From Pandoraea nosoerga (lineage in GTDB: Bacteria > Pseudomonadota > Gammaproteobacteria > Burkholderiales > Burkholderiaceae): a DNA stretch of 64,000 bases. The notes beneath the pieces were generated by a model. The model did no database searches and was not told the DNA's origin. It saw nothing but the letters and a program-made list of their open reading frames with translations. The stretch spans positions 600,053-664,052 of the forward strand of contig NZ_CABPSC010000001.1 of assembly GCF_902459585.1 (NCBI RefSeq). The letters run 5' to 3'. Below, in pieces: positions 25,745 to 34,696 of this stretch (positions within the stretch are counted from its first letter, which is position 1; every line of letters begins with the position of its first letter). Both the position numbers and the translations under genes were made by a program.

Positions 25745-26237
25745 GGCGGGAAGGTTTTTGCAGGTGGACCAGAAACACGGCGCATTGTACAGCCAAGAGG
25801 CCCGTGCGTGCGGGGCTTCGACGCGTTTCGGAGCACGCCGACGCCGGCCTCGGAGTTGGCCCGTCGTCACCCTTGGGCGCATGCTCGGGCGTAACCGCGA
25901 AGGCGGCAATTCCCGCCCCGCCAGCGGCACCCGGTCGCAGGTGCGTATCACCCCTTTCACTCGTTGACGGACGCCGCTCAATGGCCGATTTTTACGGCAT
26001 TGCCTTTTTTGCCCCGCCGAGCGCACACGCCGATGCGCTCAATGGTCGGCGCGGCGCTGTTGCAGTGGCGCAACTGGCTCGCCGCCAGACGCGTTCGTGC
26101 CACGCGCATGAAGGGAACACGAAGGTCGAAGGGGAGGCTGCGCGCATATCGATCGGAGCGATCGGAGCGATCGGAGCGATCGGAGCAGCCGGAGTGGCAG
26201 GAGTGGTGGGGGCGGCAGGAGTCGCAGGGGCGGTGAG
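25745..26237. other. Intergenic region between argB and the CWC gene
   Basis: About 493 bases between divergent genes. It should carry the argB promoter. A frame at 25705-26241 runs through it, but its product is low in complexity where it crosses the nine-base repeats, has no recognisable domain and looks spurious. Confidence 0.45.
26151..26186. repeat. Four tandem copies of GATCGGAGC
   Basis: The nine-base unit GATCGGAGC is repeated four times without change, then decays into related GGAGTGG/GGCAGGAGT units up to about 26235. It lies just upstream of the CWC gene. Copy number may vary between strains. Confidence 0.85.
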
Positions 26238-26510
26238 ATGATCGACAAAGATGTCGCCGGAAAGCGGGAAGGCGCCGCGGCCGCAGCCGGCGATGCGCCG
26301 CAATGCCCGCGTTGCGGCGCGGCGGTGAGGTGCGGCGCAGCGTTGTCGCCGAATGCACATGAGGTGCGCTGCTGGTGTCTGGACTGGCCGCATCTGCCCG
26401 TGCTCGCACGCACGGGCGCCCTCGCCTGCCTATGTCCCGCTTGTCTTCGCACGGCGTTGCTTGACGCCGGTGTAGCGATCGACGGCACCGCCGCCGACCG
26501 CGCCCCCTGA
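26238..26510 (+). CDS. Cysteine-rich CWC family protein
   Basis: A 90-residue small protein with the pattern of the cysteine-rich CWC family: CPRCGAAVRCG, then CWCLDWPHLPV and CLCPACL. The paired cysteines probably bind zinc or a similar metal. Function unknown. The ATG at 26238 has AGGGG about eight bases upstream. Its 3' end overlaps, on the other strand, the end of a small hypothetical frame at 26430-26639. Confidence 0.75.
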   Translation: MIDKDVAGKREGAAAAAGDAPQCPRCGAAVRCGAALSPNAHEVRCWCLDWPHLPVLARTGALACLCPACLRTALLDAGVAIDGTAADRAP

Positions 26511-26639
26511 CGGCGTGCCGCGGCGAGGCGCCGGCGCACGCGTGCGCCCCGGAACGCCGGGGCCGCCGGGGCTGCCCGACTTGCCGGACGCCCCGCGAAA
26601 CATCATCTTCTGCCGCGTGCCGAGGGTCTTGTTGGCCAT
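26430..26639 (-). CDS. Small basic hypothetical protein
   Basis: A possible 69-residue protein beginning MANKTLGTRQKMMFRG, followed by a Gly/Pro-rich, collagen-like middle (GSPGGPGVPGR) and a basic C-terminus. It starts 17 bases after the copper-chaperone stop codon on the same strand, so it may be cotranscribed. The Shine-Dalgarno is weak and the last 27 codons run antisense to the CWC gene. I do not recognise a family. Confidence 0.35.
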   Translation of the reverse strand: MANKTLGTRQKMMFRGASGKSGSPGGPGVPGRTRAPAPRRGTPSGGAVGGGAVDRYTGVKQRRAKTSGT

Positions 26640-26656
26640 GGGGCCTCGCGCAGCGC

Positions 26657-27154
26657 TTACTTGCTGCCGTGGGTGCCGTGCGCCATGCCGGCCATGCCAC
26701 CGCCGGGAGCGCCGGCCGTCAGGTCGCGCACCGGCACCTGCACCTGCTGCTCGGTTTTCTTGTGGTCTGCCGACTCGAAGCGCAGCGTGAGCGCCACGCT
26801 GTCGCCCTTCTTGAGCGGTGCTCTCAGGTCGGTAAGCATGATGTGATAGCCGCCCGGCTTGAGCTGCACGGGCTCGTTGGCCGGCAACGGCAGTCCGTGG
26901 GGCAGCGCACGCATCTTCATCAGCGTGCCTTCGAGTTTCATCTCGTGCACTTCGGCGTTGGCCGCCGCCGGCGTGCTCACCCCGACGAGCGTGGTCGGCC
27001 CATGCGCCTGCAGCGTCATGAAGACGCCCGTCGCGCTCTGGCCCGGCACGGTGCCGCGCGCCCATGCATCGGTGACGTCCACGGCGCCGGTCTGGGCAAA
27101 CGCCGAGGCCATGCCGAGACTGAGCGCGGCGGCCATCCATAGCTTGTGCTTCAT
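26657..27154 (-). CDS. PCu(A)C-type periplasmic copper chaperone
   Basis: A 165-residue periplasmic protein of the PCu(A)C (DUF461) family, which carries Cu(I) to cytochrome oxidase. The signal peptide is residues 1-20 (ending SAFA). The copper-binding pattern is visible: His70-x-Met72, Met81, His104-x-Met106 (EVHEMKL ... LMKMRAL ... GGYHIMLTDL). The C-terminal tail GMAGMAHGTHGSK adds further Met and His. It is divergent from regB with 233 bases between them. Confidence 0.9.
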   Translation of the reverse strand: MKHKLWMAAALSLGMASAFAQTGAVDVTDAWARGTVPGQSATGVFMTLQAHGPTTLVGVSTPAAANAEVHEMKLEGTLMKMRALPHGLPLPANEPVQLKPGGYHIMLTDLRAPLKKGDSVALTLRFESADHKKTEQQVQVPVRDLTAGAPGGGMAGMAHGTHGSK

Positions 27155-27387
27155 GCAAACTCCTTGTCGTTATCGGTGGACGGACGAACGGACGAACGGG
27201 CGTCGCCCGGTATCGCATGAGTCGTTGCGCGGCGCGAGAGCGCGCGCGACGTGGACGACCATTGTAGTCGCGCCCCGCGCGGCGTGTGCGCGCCGCCGCG
27301 GGGCGCCCGGCATTGCGCTGTGCGGCAGAGTGTCGCAGCGCCGGAATGGCCCAATGGCGCGGGACCCGGACTTGGTACACTTGTCGG

Positions 27388-28656
27388 ATGACTCATTTCC
27401 CTATCGAGCGAACCAACGTCGTGCAGCTTTTCTGGCTGCGCTGTCTGGCCATCGTCGGCCAGCTCGCGACCATCGGCGTGGCGCAACTCTGGCTCGGCGT
27501 GCGTTTGCCGCTCGAGCCGATGCTCACCATCGTCGCGCTCGAAGTGCTGTTCAACGTGCTCACCTGGGTGCGCGCACGCAGCGGTGTGGAGCGGGCCAAG
27601 CGCCGCACCGATCTCGATCTGATGGGCCAACTGCTCGTCGACCTGGCCGCGCTCACGGCGCTGCTCTTCTTCTCCGGCGGCGCCACCAATCCCTTCGTTT
27701 CGCTGTTCCTGCCCGGGCTCGCGATCGCCGCGGCCGTGCTGCCGTGGCGCAATGCTTCGCAGCTTGCCCTGCTCTCGCTGGTCGCCTACGGCGCGCTCAA
27801 TTTCCAGTACGTCCCGCTCGATCTGGCCGACCCCGGCAATCTGCTGCGGCTGCATCTGGCGGGCATGTGGGTGAACTTCGTGGTGAGCGTACTCGTGATC
27901 GCCTGGTTCGTCTCGCGGATGTCGCGCGCGCTGCGCGCCCGGGACGCCCAGCTCGCCCGCGCCGAACAGCGGCTGCTGCGCGACGAACGCATGGCCGCGC
28001 TCGGCGCGCAGGCCGCGAGCGTGGCACACGAGCTGGGCACGCCGCTCTCCACCATGGCGGTGGTCGTGGGCGAGTTGCGCAGCGAGAGCCGCGGCAACGC
28101 CGCGCTCGCGCCGTTCGAGCCGGATCTCCAGACGCTGGAGCAGCAGATCGCATTGTGCAAGAGCGCCATCGGCCACGTGCAGACGCGCGCGGCCGCACCG
28201 GTGCGTCAGCCGCTGGCCGAGTGGCTGCCCGCCTTCACGACGCAGTGGCGTCTGCGCCATCCGCAGGTGCAGTTCCAGCTGCACGTGCCGCCGCAGTTGA
28301 CGGCACGCATCGAAGATACCGTGCAGGTCGGCCAGATCCTCACGATCCTGCTCGATAACGCGGCGTACTTCAGCCCGTCGTCGGTCGTGCTGGAGGTTGC
28401 CGTCACGCCGGACGACGTGCGCTTCACCGTGTGCGACGAAGGCCCCGGCATGAGCGCCGACCTGCTCGCGCGGCTCGGCACTTCGCCCGTCATGAGCACG
28501 CACGGCGGACACGGCATGGGGCTGTACCTTGCCTTCGCCAGCGCGCAGCGGCTCGGCGGCGACATCGAACTCAGCCCCAACACGCCGACGGGCACGCGCG
28601 CGCAACTGCGTCTGCCGATGGCCACTTTCTTCTTCGGTTCGCGGAGTCAGACATGA
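27388..28656 (+). CDS. regB: Redox sensor histidine kinase RegB/PrrB
   Basis: A 422-residue membrane sensor kinase of the RegB/PrrB/ActS group. Six hydrophobic segments cover residues about 12-175. The quinone-sensing signature GGxxNPF appears as GGATNPF (97-103). The phospho-acceptor is His214 in SVAHELGTPLST, and Cys257 in EQQIALCKSA matches the redox-active cysteine of RegB. N-box and G-boxes follow (ILLDNAAYFSPS, CDEGPGMSADLLARLG, GHGMGLYLAFA). The ATG at 27388 is used. The stop codon overlaps regA as ATGA. The pair controls respiration and energy metabolism in response to oxygen in other proteobacteria. Confidence 0.9.
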   Translation: MTHFPIERTNVVQLFWLRCLAIVGQLATIGVAQLWLGVRLPLEPMLTIVALEVLFNVLTWVRARSGVERAKRRTDLDLMGQLLVDLAALTALLFFSGGATNPFVSLFLPGLAIAAAVLPWRNASQLALLSLVAYGALNFQYVPLDLADPGNLLRLHLAGMWVNFVVSVLVIAWFVSRMSRALRARDAQLARAEQRLLRDERMAALGAQAASVAHELGTPLSTMAVVVGELRSESRGNAALAPFEPDLQTLEQQIALCKSAIGHVQTRAAAPVRQPLAEWLPAFTTQWRLRHPQVQFQLHVPPQLTARIEDTVQVGQILTILLDNAAYFSPSSVVLEVAVTPDDVRFTVCDEGPGMSADLLARLGTSPVMSTHGGHGMGLYLAFASAQRLGGDIELSPNTPTGTRAQLRLPMATFFFGSRSQT

Positions 28657-29195
28657 ACGCCTCCCACTTCCTTCTCATCGACGATGACGTCGTCTTCGCC
28701 GAAACGCTCGCCCGCGCCCTGACGCGCCGCGGCTATGACGTGCAGATCGCAGCGGACAGCGCCGCGGCACTGCTGGCGGCGCGCACGCGCCAGTTCGACC
28801 TGATCTCGGTCGATCTGCACCTGGGCCACGATTCGGGACTGCCGCTCATCGCCCCGCTGCGCGCCCTGCAGCCGAAGGCGCGCATGCTCGTGCTCACCGG
28901 GTACGCGAGCATTGCCACCGCCGTGCAGGCCGTCAAGGACGGCGCGGACAACTATCTCGCCAAGCCGGCCAACGCCGACACGATCCTCGCATCGCTGCGC
29001 AGCGACGCGAGCGAGACGCAGGCCGATGAAGCGATCGAAAACCCGTCGCCGCTGTCCGTCGCGCGTCTCGAGTGGGAGCACATCCAGCGCGTGCTCGCCG
29101 AGCACAACGGCAACATCTCGGCCACGGCGCGTGCACTCAACATGCACCGCCGCACGCTGCAGCGCAAGTTGCTCAAGCGCCCGGTAAAGCAGTAA
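28653..29195 (+). CDS. regA: Response regulator RegA/PrrA
   Basis: A 180-residue two-domain response regulator. The receiver shows the acidic pair at Asp10-Asp12 (LLIDDD), the phosphorylation site Asp54 (ISVDLHLG) and the conserved Lys in LAKPAN. A Fis-type helix-turn-helix ends the chain (NGNISATARALNMHRRTLQRKL), almost identical to the RegA DNA-binding domain. It is cotranslated with regB and followed by a bidirectional terminator. Confidence 0.92.
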   Translation: MNASHFLLIDDDVVFAETLARALTRRGYDVQIAADSAAALLAARTRQFDLISVDLHLGHDSGLPLIAPLRALQPKARMLVLTGYASIATAVQAVKDGADNYLAKPANADTILASLRSDASETQADEAIENPSPLSVARLEWEHIQRVLAEHNGNISATARALNMHRRTLQRKLLKRPVKQ

Positions 29196-29291
29196 TCTGG
29201 CGGCGCGGCAGCGCACAGGGCGCGCGCCAACCCGAGCGGCGAGCGCCACGCGTGACGCGCCGCCCCGGGCACGCAGGCCCGCGCGAGACGA

Positions 29292-29317
29292 AAAAAAGGC
29301 CCCGAAGGGCCTTTTTT
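29292..29317. terminator. Bidirectional terminator between regA and hslU
   Basis: AAAAAAGGCCC and GGGCCTTTTTT form an 11-bp stem around CGAA. A- and T-runs on both sides make it a rho-independent terminator on both strands, serving the convergent regBA and hslVU units. Confidence 0.9.
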
Positions 29318-29336
29318 CACATCCGGCGCCGGCGGC

Positions 29337-30695
29337 TTAGAGCACGTAGCGCGACAGATCCTCGTTCTGCGCCACCTCGCCGAGAAAGCGATTGACGTAC
29401 CCGGCGTCGATCGTCACCACCTCGTTCGACTGCTTGCCCGCGTTGTACGAGATGTCCTCGAGCAGCTTCTCGATGACCGTGTACAGGCGGCGCGCGCCGA
29501 TGTTTTCCGTCTTCTCGTTGACCGAGAACGCGATCTCCGCGAGGCGCTTGATGCCGTCCTGCGCGAACTCGAGCTTCACGTCTTCGGTGGCAAGCAGCGC
29601 CTGGTACTGCTTGACGAGGCTCGCGTCCGTCTGCGTGAGGATGGCTTCGAAGTCTTCGACCGACAGCGATTCGAGTTCGACGCGAATCGGGAAGCGGCCC
29701 TGCAGTTCGGGAATCAGATCGCTCGGCTTGGCCAGATGGAACGCCCCGCTCGCGATGAACAGGATGTGATCCGTCTTGATCATGCCGAACTTGGTGCTCA
29801 CGGTCGTGCCTTCGACGAGCGGCAGCAGGTCGCGCTGCACGCCCTGACGCGACACGTCGCCGCCGCCGACTTCACTGCGCGTGGCGATCTTGTCGATCTC
29901 ATCGAGGAACACGATGCCGTTCTGCTCGACGTTGCGCAGCGCCAGTTGCTTGACCTCTTCGTCGTTGAGCATCTTGGAGGCTTCTTCGTCGGTCAGCACC
30001 TTGAGCGCGTCCTTGATCTTGAGCTTCTGGCGCTTCTTGCGCTGGTTGCCCAGGTTCGCGAACATGCCCTTGATCTGCTCGGTCATCTCTTCCATGCCGG
30101 GCGGGCCCATGATTTCCATGCCCTGCACCGGGACTTCGACTTCGAGCTCGATTTCCTTGTCGTCGAGCTGCCCTTCGCGCAGGCGCTTGCGGAAGGTCTG
30201 ACGCGTGGCGTTGTCTTCCGAGCCCGGTTCCGGCTCGTGCGCTGCCGAGCCGAAACGGATGTCGCGCGACGATTCGCGCCCGGTCGGCAGCAGCAGATCG
30301 AGAATGCGGTCTTCGGCGCGATCTTCGGCCTTGGTGCGCACCTTCTTCATCTCGGCTTCGCGCGTCTGCTTGATCGCGATTTCCGCGAGGTCGCGCACGA
30401 TGCTGTCCACGTCCCGGCCCACGTAGCCGACTTCGGTGAACTTGGTCGCCTCGACCTTGATGAACGGCGCGTCGGCCAGCTTGGCCAGACGGCGCGCAAT
30501 TTCGGTCTTGCCGACACCGGTCGGACCGATCATCAGGATGTTCTTCGGCGTGATTTCCTGGCGCAGGGGTTCGGCCACCTGCTGACGGCGCCAGCGGTTG
30601 CGCAACGCGACCGCGACAGCCTTCTTGGCCTTGTGCTGGCCGATGATGTGTTTGTCGAGCTCGGAGACGATCTCGGAGGGGGTCATATGGGTCAT
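29337..30695 (-). CDS. hslU: HslU, ATPase of the HslUV protease
   Basis: A 452-residue AAA+ unfoldase that feeds substrates to HslV. It begins [20 protein letters not shown]. Walker A is [13 protein letters not shown], followed by the intermediate domain rich in Glu/Lys (about 110-240), Walker [13 protein letters not shown], and the C-terminal [20 protein letters not shown]. The chain ends DLSRYVL, the tail that inserts into HslV. ATG codons at 30695 and 30686 and an upstream TTG are all in frame; 30695 is preferred. It lies about 110 bases after hslV. Confidence 0.95.
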   Translation of the reverse strand: MTHMTPSEIVSELDKHIIGQHKAKKAVAVALRNRWRRQQVAEPLRQEITPKNILMIGPTGVGKTEIARRLAKLADAPFIKVEATKFTEVGYVGRDVDSIVRDLAEIAIKQTREAEMKKVRTKAEDRAEDRILDLLLPTGRESSRDIRFGSAAHEPEPGSEDNATRQTFRKRLREGQLDDKEIELEVEVPVQGMEIMGPPGMEEMTEQIKGMFANLGNQRKKRQKLKIKDALKVLTDEEASKMLNDEEVKQLALRNVEQNGIVFLDEIDKIATRSEVGGGDVSRQGVQRDLLPLVEGTTVSTKFGMIKTDHILFIASGAFHLAKPSDLIPELQGRFPIRVELESLSVEDFEAILTQTDASLVKQYQALLATEDVKLEFAQDGIKRLAEIAFSVNEKTENIGARRLYTVIEKLLEDISYNAGKQSNEVVTIDAGYVNRFLGEVAQNEDLSRYVL

Positions 30696-30806
30696 GACGT
30701 TCGCCAATTAGGGGTTCGCAAGGAAGGGGACGCCCGGCCGGTCATGCACCGGCCGGCAGGTCGCGCCGCAGGAGTCCACCTGCTGCGGCGCGCGCGTCGT
30801 CCGTCG

Positions 30807-31358
30807 TCACTTCGCTGCCTTCGGCGGCAGCGATTCGATGATGTGGTTGCCGTTCGTGTAGATGCACATGTCGCCCGCGATCGTGAGTGCCTTCTTCACG
30901 ATCTCGGCCGGCGAGAGGTCGGTGTTCTCGACGAGCGCGCGGGCTGCCGCCTGCGCGTATGAGCCGCCCGAACCGATGGCCGCAACGCCGCCCTCCGGGT
31001 CGAGCACGTCGCCGTTGCCGGTGATGACCAGCGTGGTCTCGGCGTCGGCGACGATCATCATCGCTTCGAGCCGGCGCAGCATGCGGTCGGTCCGCCAGTC
31101 CTTGGCGAGTTCGACGGCCGAGCGCGTGAGGTGGCCCTGATGCTTCTGCAGTTTCGCCTCGAAGCGGTCGAGCAGCGAGAAGGCGTCCGCGGTGGCGCCG
31201 GCGAAGCCGACCATGACCTTGCCGTCGTAAATCGTGCGCACCTTGCGCGCGGTGCCCTTCATCACGATGTTGCCGAGCGTGACCTGACCGTCGCCGCCGA
31301 GCGCGACCTGATCGCCGCGCCGAACGGAGACAATGGTGGTGCCGTGATATTGCTCCAT
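30807..31358 (-). CDS. hslV: HslV, peptidase of the HslUV protease
   Basis: A 183-residue proteasome-type peptidase. The catalytic N-terminal Thr is Thr7, exposed after removal of MEQYHG (then [20 protein letters not shown]). Other typical stretches are [16 protein letters not shown] and [14 protein letters not shown]. It forms the double ring bound by HslU. The promoter region carries a heat-shock-like element. Confidence 0.95.
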   Translation of the reverse strand: MEQYHGTTIVSVRRGDQVALGGDGQVTLGNIVMKGTARKVRTIYDGKVMVGFAGATADAFSLLDRFEAKLQKHQGHLTRSAVELAKDWRTDRMLRRLEAMMIVADAETTLVITGNGDVLDPEGGVAAIGSGGSYAQAAARALVENTDLSPAEIVKKALTIAGDMCIYTNGNHIIESLPPKAAK

Positions 31359-31463
31359 GCCTGTTCCTTTTCCGGGGGCTGTGCGCCCCGTAACGATTGG
31401 CCCGGTGTACCGCGCGTCTCACGACAGTGGCGAGGCGCCCCGGCCGGGCGGGACGTCACTGTA

Positions 31464-31490
31464 GTTTAGGGCAATCAAAAGAATATCAAG
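31464..31490 (-). promoter_or_regulatory. Candidate sigma-32 promoter of hslVU
   Basis: On the minus strand CTTGATA (six of seven bases match the sigma-32 -35 element CTTGAAA) is followed after 12 bases by CCCTAAAC, a partial match to CCCCATNT. It lies about 106 bases before the hslV start. hslVU is a heat-shock operon in many bacteria. Confidence 0.45.
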
Positions 31491-31602
31491 AGGCGTCGAC
31501 GGTGCTCGTCGATGCGGCGCCTTCGGCGCGGGCCCGATCTCGCGCAACGCGGCATGGACGACGGGATTCGCGCGGCACGGCGCCGCGCGAACCGGGAAAC
31601 GC

Positions 31603-31627
31603 GGGGCAATTTCTCGGAAATCGCCCC
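31603..31627 (-). terminator. Hairpin after the TonB-receptor gene
   Basis: In the minus-strand transcript a 10-bp stem (GGGGCGATTT with AAATTGCCCC, one G-U pair) encloses CCGAG, starting about 22 bases after the receptor's stop codon. Only GCGTTTCCC follows, so termination may be weak. Confidence 0.45.
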
Positions 31628-31648
31628 ATTTTTGCGGAATCGTTCCGC

Positions 31649-33886
31649 TCAGAACGTGGTGCGCAAACCGATGCGAACCGAGCGTCCGCCCTGCGGCGCG
31701 ATGTCGCGCAGCACCGAGCTGGCCAGACGCACTTCCTGATTCGTCAGGTTCTCGCCCTTGAGGTACGCCAGCCACTGCGCGCCGCCTGCCCTGAACTGAT
31801 ACGTGAGCGCGGCGCCCAGCGTGGTGTAGCCGTTCGTCGGCAGGTCGTTGGCGGGCACGCGCGCCTGATTGCTCGCGTGCACCATTTCCAGACGGGCGCC
31901 CCAACGCCCCAGGCCATACACGAGCGCCGCCGTCAGACGCAACGGCGCGATGCGCGGCAGCGGCTCGCCCGTGTCGCGATTGCGCCCGACGGTGTAGTCG
32001 CCGCGCAGCTCCACGTCGAGATTGCCGTAGCCTTGCCAGACGCGCGCGCGGCCCTCGGCTTCCACGCCGTACAGTTCGGCGGGCACGCCCGCGTATTGGT
32101 AGACCGGTAGATTGCTGTCGTCCACCTCGGCCGTGCGGCCCGTGTTCTCCAGCGCGATGAAGTTCGAGAAACGGCTATAGAACAGTCCGACGCTGCCCTT
32201 GTGCGGGCCGTTCTCGTAGCGCAGCGAGAGATCGGTCGAGAGCGCTTTTTCGAGGCTCGCCTGCGGGCTGCCGATCTCCCATACGCCGGTGGCCAGATGC
32301 GGGCCGTTCGCGTAAAGCTCGTAGAACGTGGGCGCGCGCTCGGTGTACGACGTATTGACGGCCACCGACCACTTCGGCGCGAGCGCGAAGACAGCGCCCG
32401 CCGACAGACTGCCCGGCGTGAAGTTGCGCGCGGGCAGGCCGTCGAAGCGTTCGTTGCCGCCGGCCGACGGCTTCACGCGCGAATGTTCGATGCGTGCGCC
32501 GAACGAGAGCTTCACGGCCTTATTCACCGCCCACTCTTCCAGTGCGAAGAGCGCCACGTTGGTCGTATCGCTCTTGGGCACGAACGCCTCTTCGCCGAGC
32601 GCCGAGAACGTGTTCTGCGAGAACTGCACGCCGAGCGCGCCTTCGAGCGGACCGATCTTCGCGTGGCGCGCTTCGATACGGCCCTCATAGCCGCGGTTCT
32701 TGAAGGTCGTGCCCGTCTGGCCGTCCTCGATTTCCTTGTGCTCGTAATCCGTGTAGCCGAAGTTGAACTTGAGCGCGGTAAACCCGGAAAGCGGGCCGCT
32801 CAGTTCGCGCACTTCGCTCGCAAGCGCGAGGCGCTGCTGGCGCAGTCGGATGCGCGTGTCGGCTTCGGCGACGGTGCCGTAGTCGGTGTCGTAGCCCGAA
32901 TACGACAGGCCGGTGTAACCGTTCGCCCACGTCCAGGACGCACCGAGCGCGGCGCCGCTCGCCTGGCCGTCGCTGTTGGGCAGGGTGCCGGAGGCCTGCG
33001 GCGCGCCTTCGCCGTCGAGTTCGCGCTGGCGCGCGGAATGGGCGAAGCCCGGAATGCGCAGGTCGGCGCTCTTGCGCGCGAAGCCGTCCACGTGAAACGC
33101 GAACTGGCCGTTGCCGAATTCGAGCAACGCCGCGCCGGCCCGCTCGCGATTGGCACCGCCGTAGCTGAAGTCCGTCGCCCCGGACACGCCGTCGAGCGGC
33201 GCTTTCGGAATGCGGTTGTCGATCGTGTTGACCACGCCGCCCACGGCGTTGCCGCCATAGAGCAGCGCCGCCGGCCCGCGCACGATCTCCACGCGCTCGA
33301 TGGTGAGCGGGTCCTGCGCGACGGCGTGATCATACGAGAGCGAGGACGCGTCGAGCGCGGCGGTGCCGTTTTGCAGCACGCGGATGCGGTCGCCGTCCAG
33401 GCCCCGAATGATCGGACGGCTCACGTTCGGGCCGTATGACGTGGCAGAGACGCCGGGCAGGCCATCGAGTGTCTCGCCCAGCGTGCTCGCGCGGCGCAGC
33501 ACGAGGGCGCGTCCATCGAGTTCGGTGACGGGCACGGTGAGTTCGGCGGCGGCGCGTCCGAGCGGATTGCCGGTGACGAAGGTGCCCGGCAGCGTGACGG
33601 GCGATGCCGTGTCCGCGGCCGTTGCGGTAGCCGCGGGCCCGACGCCGCCGGCGTCCTGCGCCCGCGCGGGCAAGCTTGCCGCTGTGAGCGCCGCGAGGGT
33701 CATCGCCGCAGCGAGCGGCAACTGCGCGGGACGCAGCACGCCTGGGCGGGCGGCACGAGGGCTGCGAGCGCTGCGAGGGCTGTGAGAGATGGAGGTGGCG
33801 CGGGTGTTGCGGCGGCTGGAAGGCGCCGAAGACGGCGCGCGTTCGCCGATCGCCGCTCGCGCGGCGTTGGATGAGGAGATTGCCAT
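31649..33886 (-). CDS. TonB-dependent outer-membrane receptor, ZnuD-like
   Basis: A TonB-dependent receptor of 745 residues from the ATG at 33886. The plug domain begins after residue 80 (VTELDGRALVLRRASTLGET, NVSRPIIRGLDGDRIRVLQN, VEIVRGPAALLYGGNAVGGV) and a 22-strand barrel ends in RIGLRTTF. The overall pattern, with NRGYEGRIEARH and LYANGPHLATG, resembles the ZnuD group of zinc receptors, but no long His-rich loop is present. The signal peptide lies unusually far in (residues 50-76, LAALTAASLPARA), so translation may really start at the GTG at 33739. Zur, cobW and a His-rich protein gene lie upstream. Metal specificity is inferred. Confidence 0.82.
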   Translation of the reverse strand: MAISSSNAARAAIGERAPSSAPSSRRNTRATSISHSPRSARSPRAARPGVLRPAQLPLAAAMTLAALTAASLPARAQDAGGVGPAATATAADTASPVTLPGTFVTGNPLGRAAAELTVPVTELDGRALVLRRASTLGETLDGLPGVSATSYGPNVSRPIIRGLDGDRIRVLQNGTAALDASSLSYDHAVAQDPLTIERVEIVRGPAALLYGGNAVGGVVNTIDNRIPKAPLDGVSGATDFSYGGANRERAGAALLEFGNGQFAFHVDGFARKSADLRIPGFAHSARQRELDGEGAPQASGTLPNSDGQASGAALGASWTWANGYTGLSYSGYDTDYGTVAEADTRIRLRQQRLALASEVRELSGPLSGFTALKFNFGYTDYEHKEIEDGQTGTTFKNRGYEGRIEARHAKIGPLEGALGVQFSQNTFSALGEEAFVPKSDTTNVALFALEEWAVNKAVKLSFGARIEHSRVKPSAGGNERFDGLPARNFTPGSLSAGAVFALAPKWSVAVNTSYTERAPTFYELYANGPHLATGVWEIGSPQASLEKALSTDLSLRYENGPHKGSVGLFYSRFSNFIALENTGRTAEVDDSNLPVYQYAGVPAELYGVEAEGRARVWQGYGNLDVELRGDYTVGRNRDTGEPLPRIAPLRLTAALVYGLGRWGARLEMVHASNQARVPANDLPTNGYTTLGAALTYQFRAGGAQWLAYLKGENLTNQEVRLASSVLRDIAPQGGRSVRIGLRTTF

Positions 33887-33987
33887 GTCGGTTCGAGTTC
33901 TGTTGGTCTGGGCGAAGGGCGCCGTGCGTCGGACGTCCTCCGGGTTCCCCGTGAAACGGCGCGAACGAATCCCGGCCCGCGCGCAGG

Positions 33988-34047
33988 GATGCGGACTGAC
34001 GCGGATTGACGTGGACCGACGCGGATTGGCGGGGATTGACGCGGATG
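33988..34047. repeat. Six imperfect 10-bp tandem repeats
   Basis: Units close to GACGCGGATT recur every ten bases (GATGCGGACT, GACGCGGATT, GACGTGGACC, GACGCGGATT, GGCGGGGATT, GACGCGGATG). They lie 100-160 bases upstream of the receptor start, one unit per DNA turn. Confidence 0.8.
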
Positions 34048-34146
34048 AACGCGCGAGCAACGCCCGGCCATCGGCCGCCCTTGGGCGGCACGGCGTCGGA
34101 AAATCACGACGGGATTCGCGCGAGAAGCGCGTGGTAGCGCGTGGTG

Positions 34147-34686
34147 TCACGCCGGGACGGGCGGTGCGCGGGACTCGAACGGCAGGCGCGGTGCACTGGC
34201 ATGCACGCGGCCGGTGGCGCGCGGCGGTGTATCGTCGACGCGGGCTTCGCCGCCCCAGTGCCAGGCCGCGGTGGCCATGGTGGCCGCGAGCGTCGCCCCT
34301 TCGAACAGATGGCAGTGATGATGGTGGCCGCCGAAGTCGAGCGGCGCGACATGCGCACCGGCCAGCGACGCCGTTACGGCGCGGGTGGCGCGGGTGGCGC
34401 GGGCGGCGCGGGCGGCGTGTGGGGCGGCGCCGGTGTCGTCGGCGGTATCGGTGCCGGCGACATATGACCCGCTCTCGCCCGACACATCGGCGGCCGTCGC
34501 CGCCTGCGAGAGCGAACGGGCGTGCAGGATTTCGTGCTGCAGCCCCCAGACCTGTACGCAAAGCAGCGCGGCGACGAGCCACGCCCGCCATACCGGCCAC
34601 GCCATCCACATGCCGCCGCGCCCACGGCCGACCGGCGCGCGCATGCGCGCACGCCACCGGCGGAAGACGGAATCAATGGAAGACAT
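34147..34686 (-). CDS. His-rich membrane-anchored protein under a putative Zur box
   Basis: A 179-residue protein with one hydrophobic segment at about residues 26-48 (MAWPVWRAWLVAALLCVQVWG), then HEILHARS, an Ala/Thr/Arg-rich linker and a metal-binding HHHHCHLFEG (121-130). It resembles small DUF2946-type proteins found beside metal receptors. It is probably periplasmic and might hand metal to or from the TonB receptor downstream on the same strand. The ATG at 34686 lies 11 bases from the palindrome at 34697-34717. No catalytic role is evident. Confidence 0.7.
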   Translation of the reverse strand: MSSIDSVFRRWRARMRAPVGRGRGGMWMAWPVWRAWLVAALLCVQVWGLQHEILHARSLSQAATAADVSGESGSYVAGTDTADDTGAAPHAARAARATRATRAVTASLAGAHVAPLDFGGHHHHCHLFEGATLAATMATAAWHWGGEARVDDTPPRATGRVHASAPRLPFESRAPPVPA

Positions 34687-34696
34687 GGCTCGATGT

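Noticed and set aside
25705-26241. Open frame of 178 codons before the CWC gene
   Set aside because: Starts inside argB on the opposite strand, has no recognisable domain, and its end is just translated 9-bp repeats.
31887-33600. Several long plus-strand frames opposite the TonB receptor
   Set aside because: They are Arg/Ala/His-rich shadows typical of high-GC antisense frames, with no domain.
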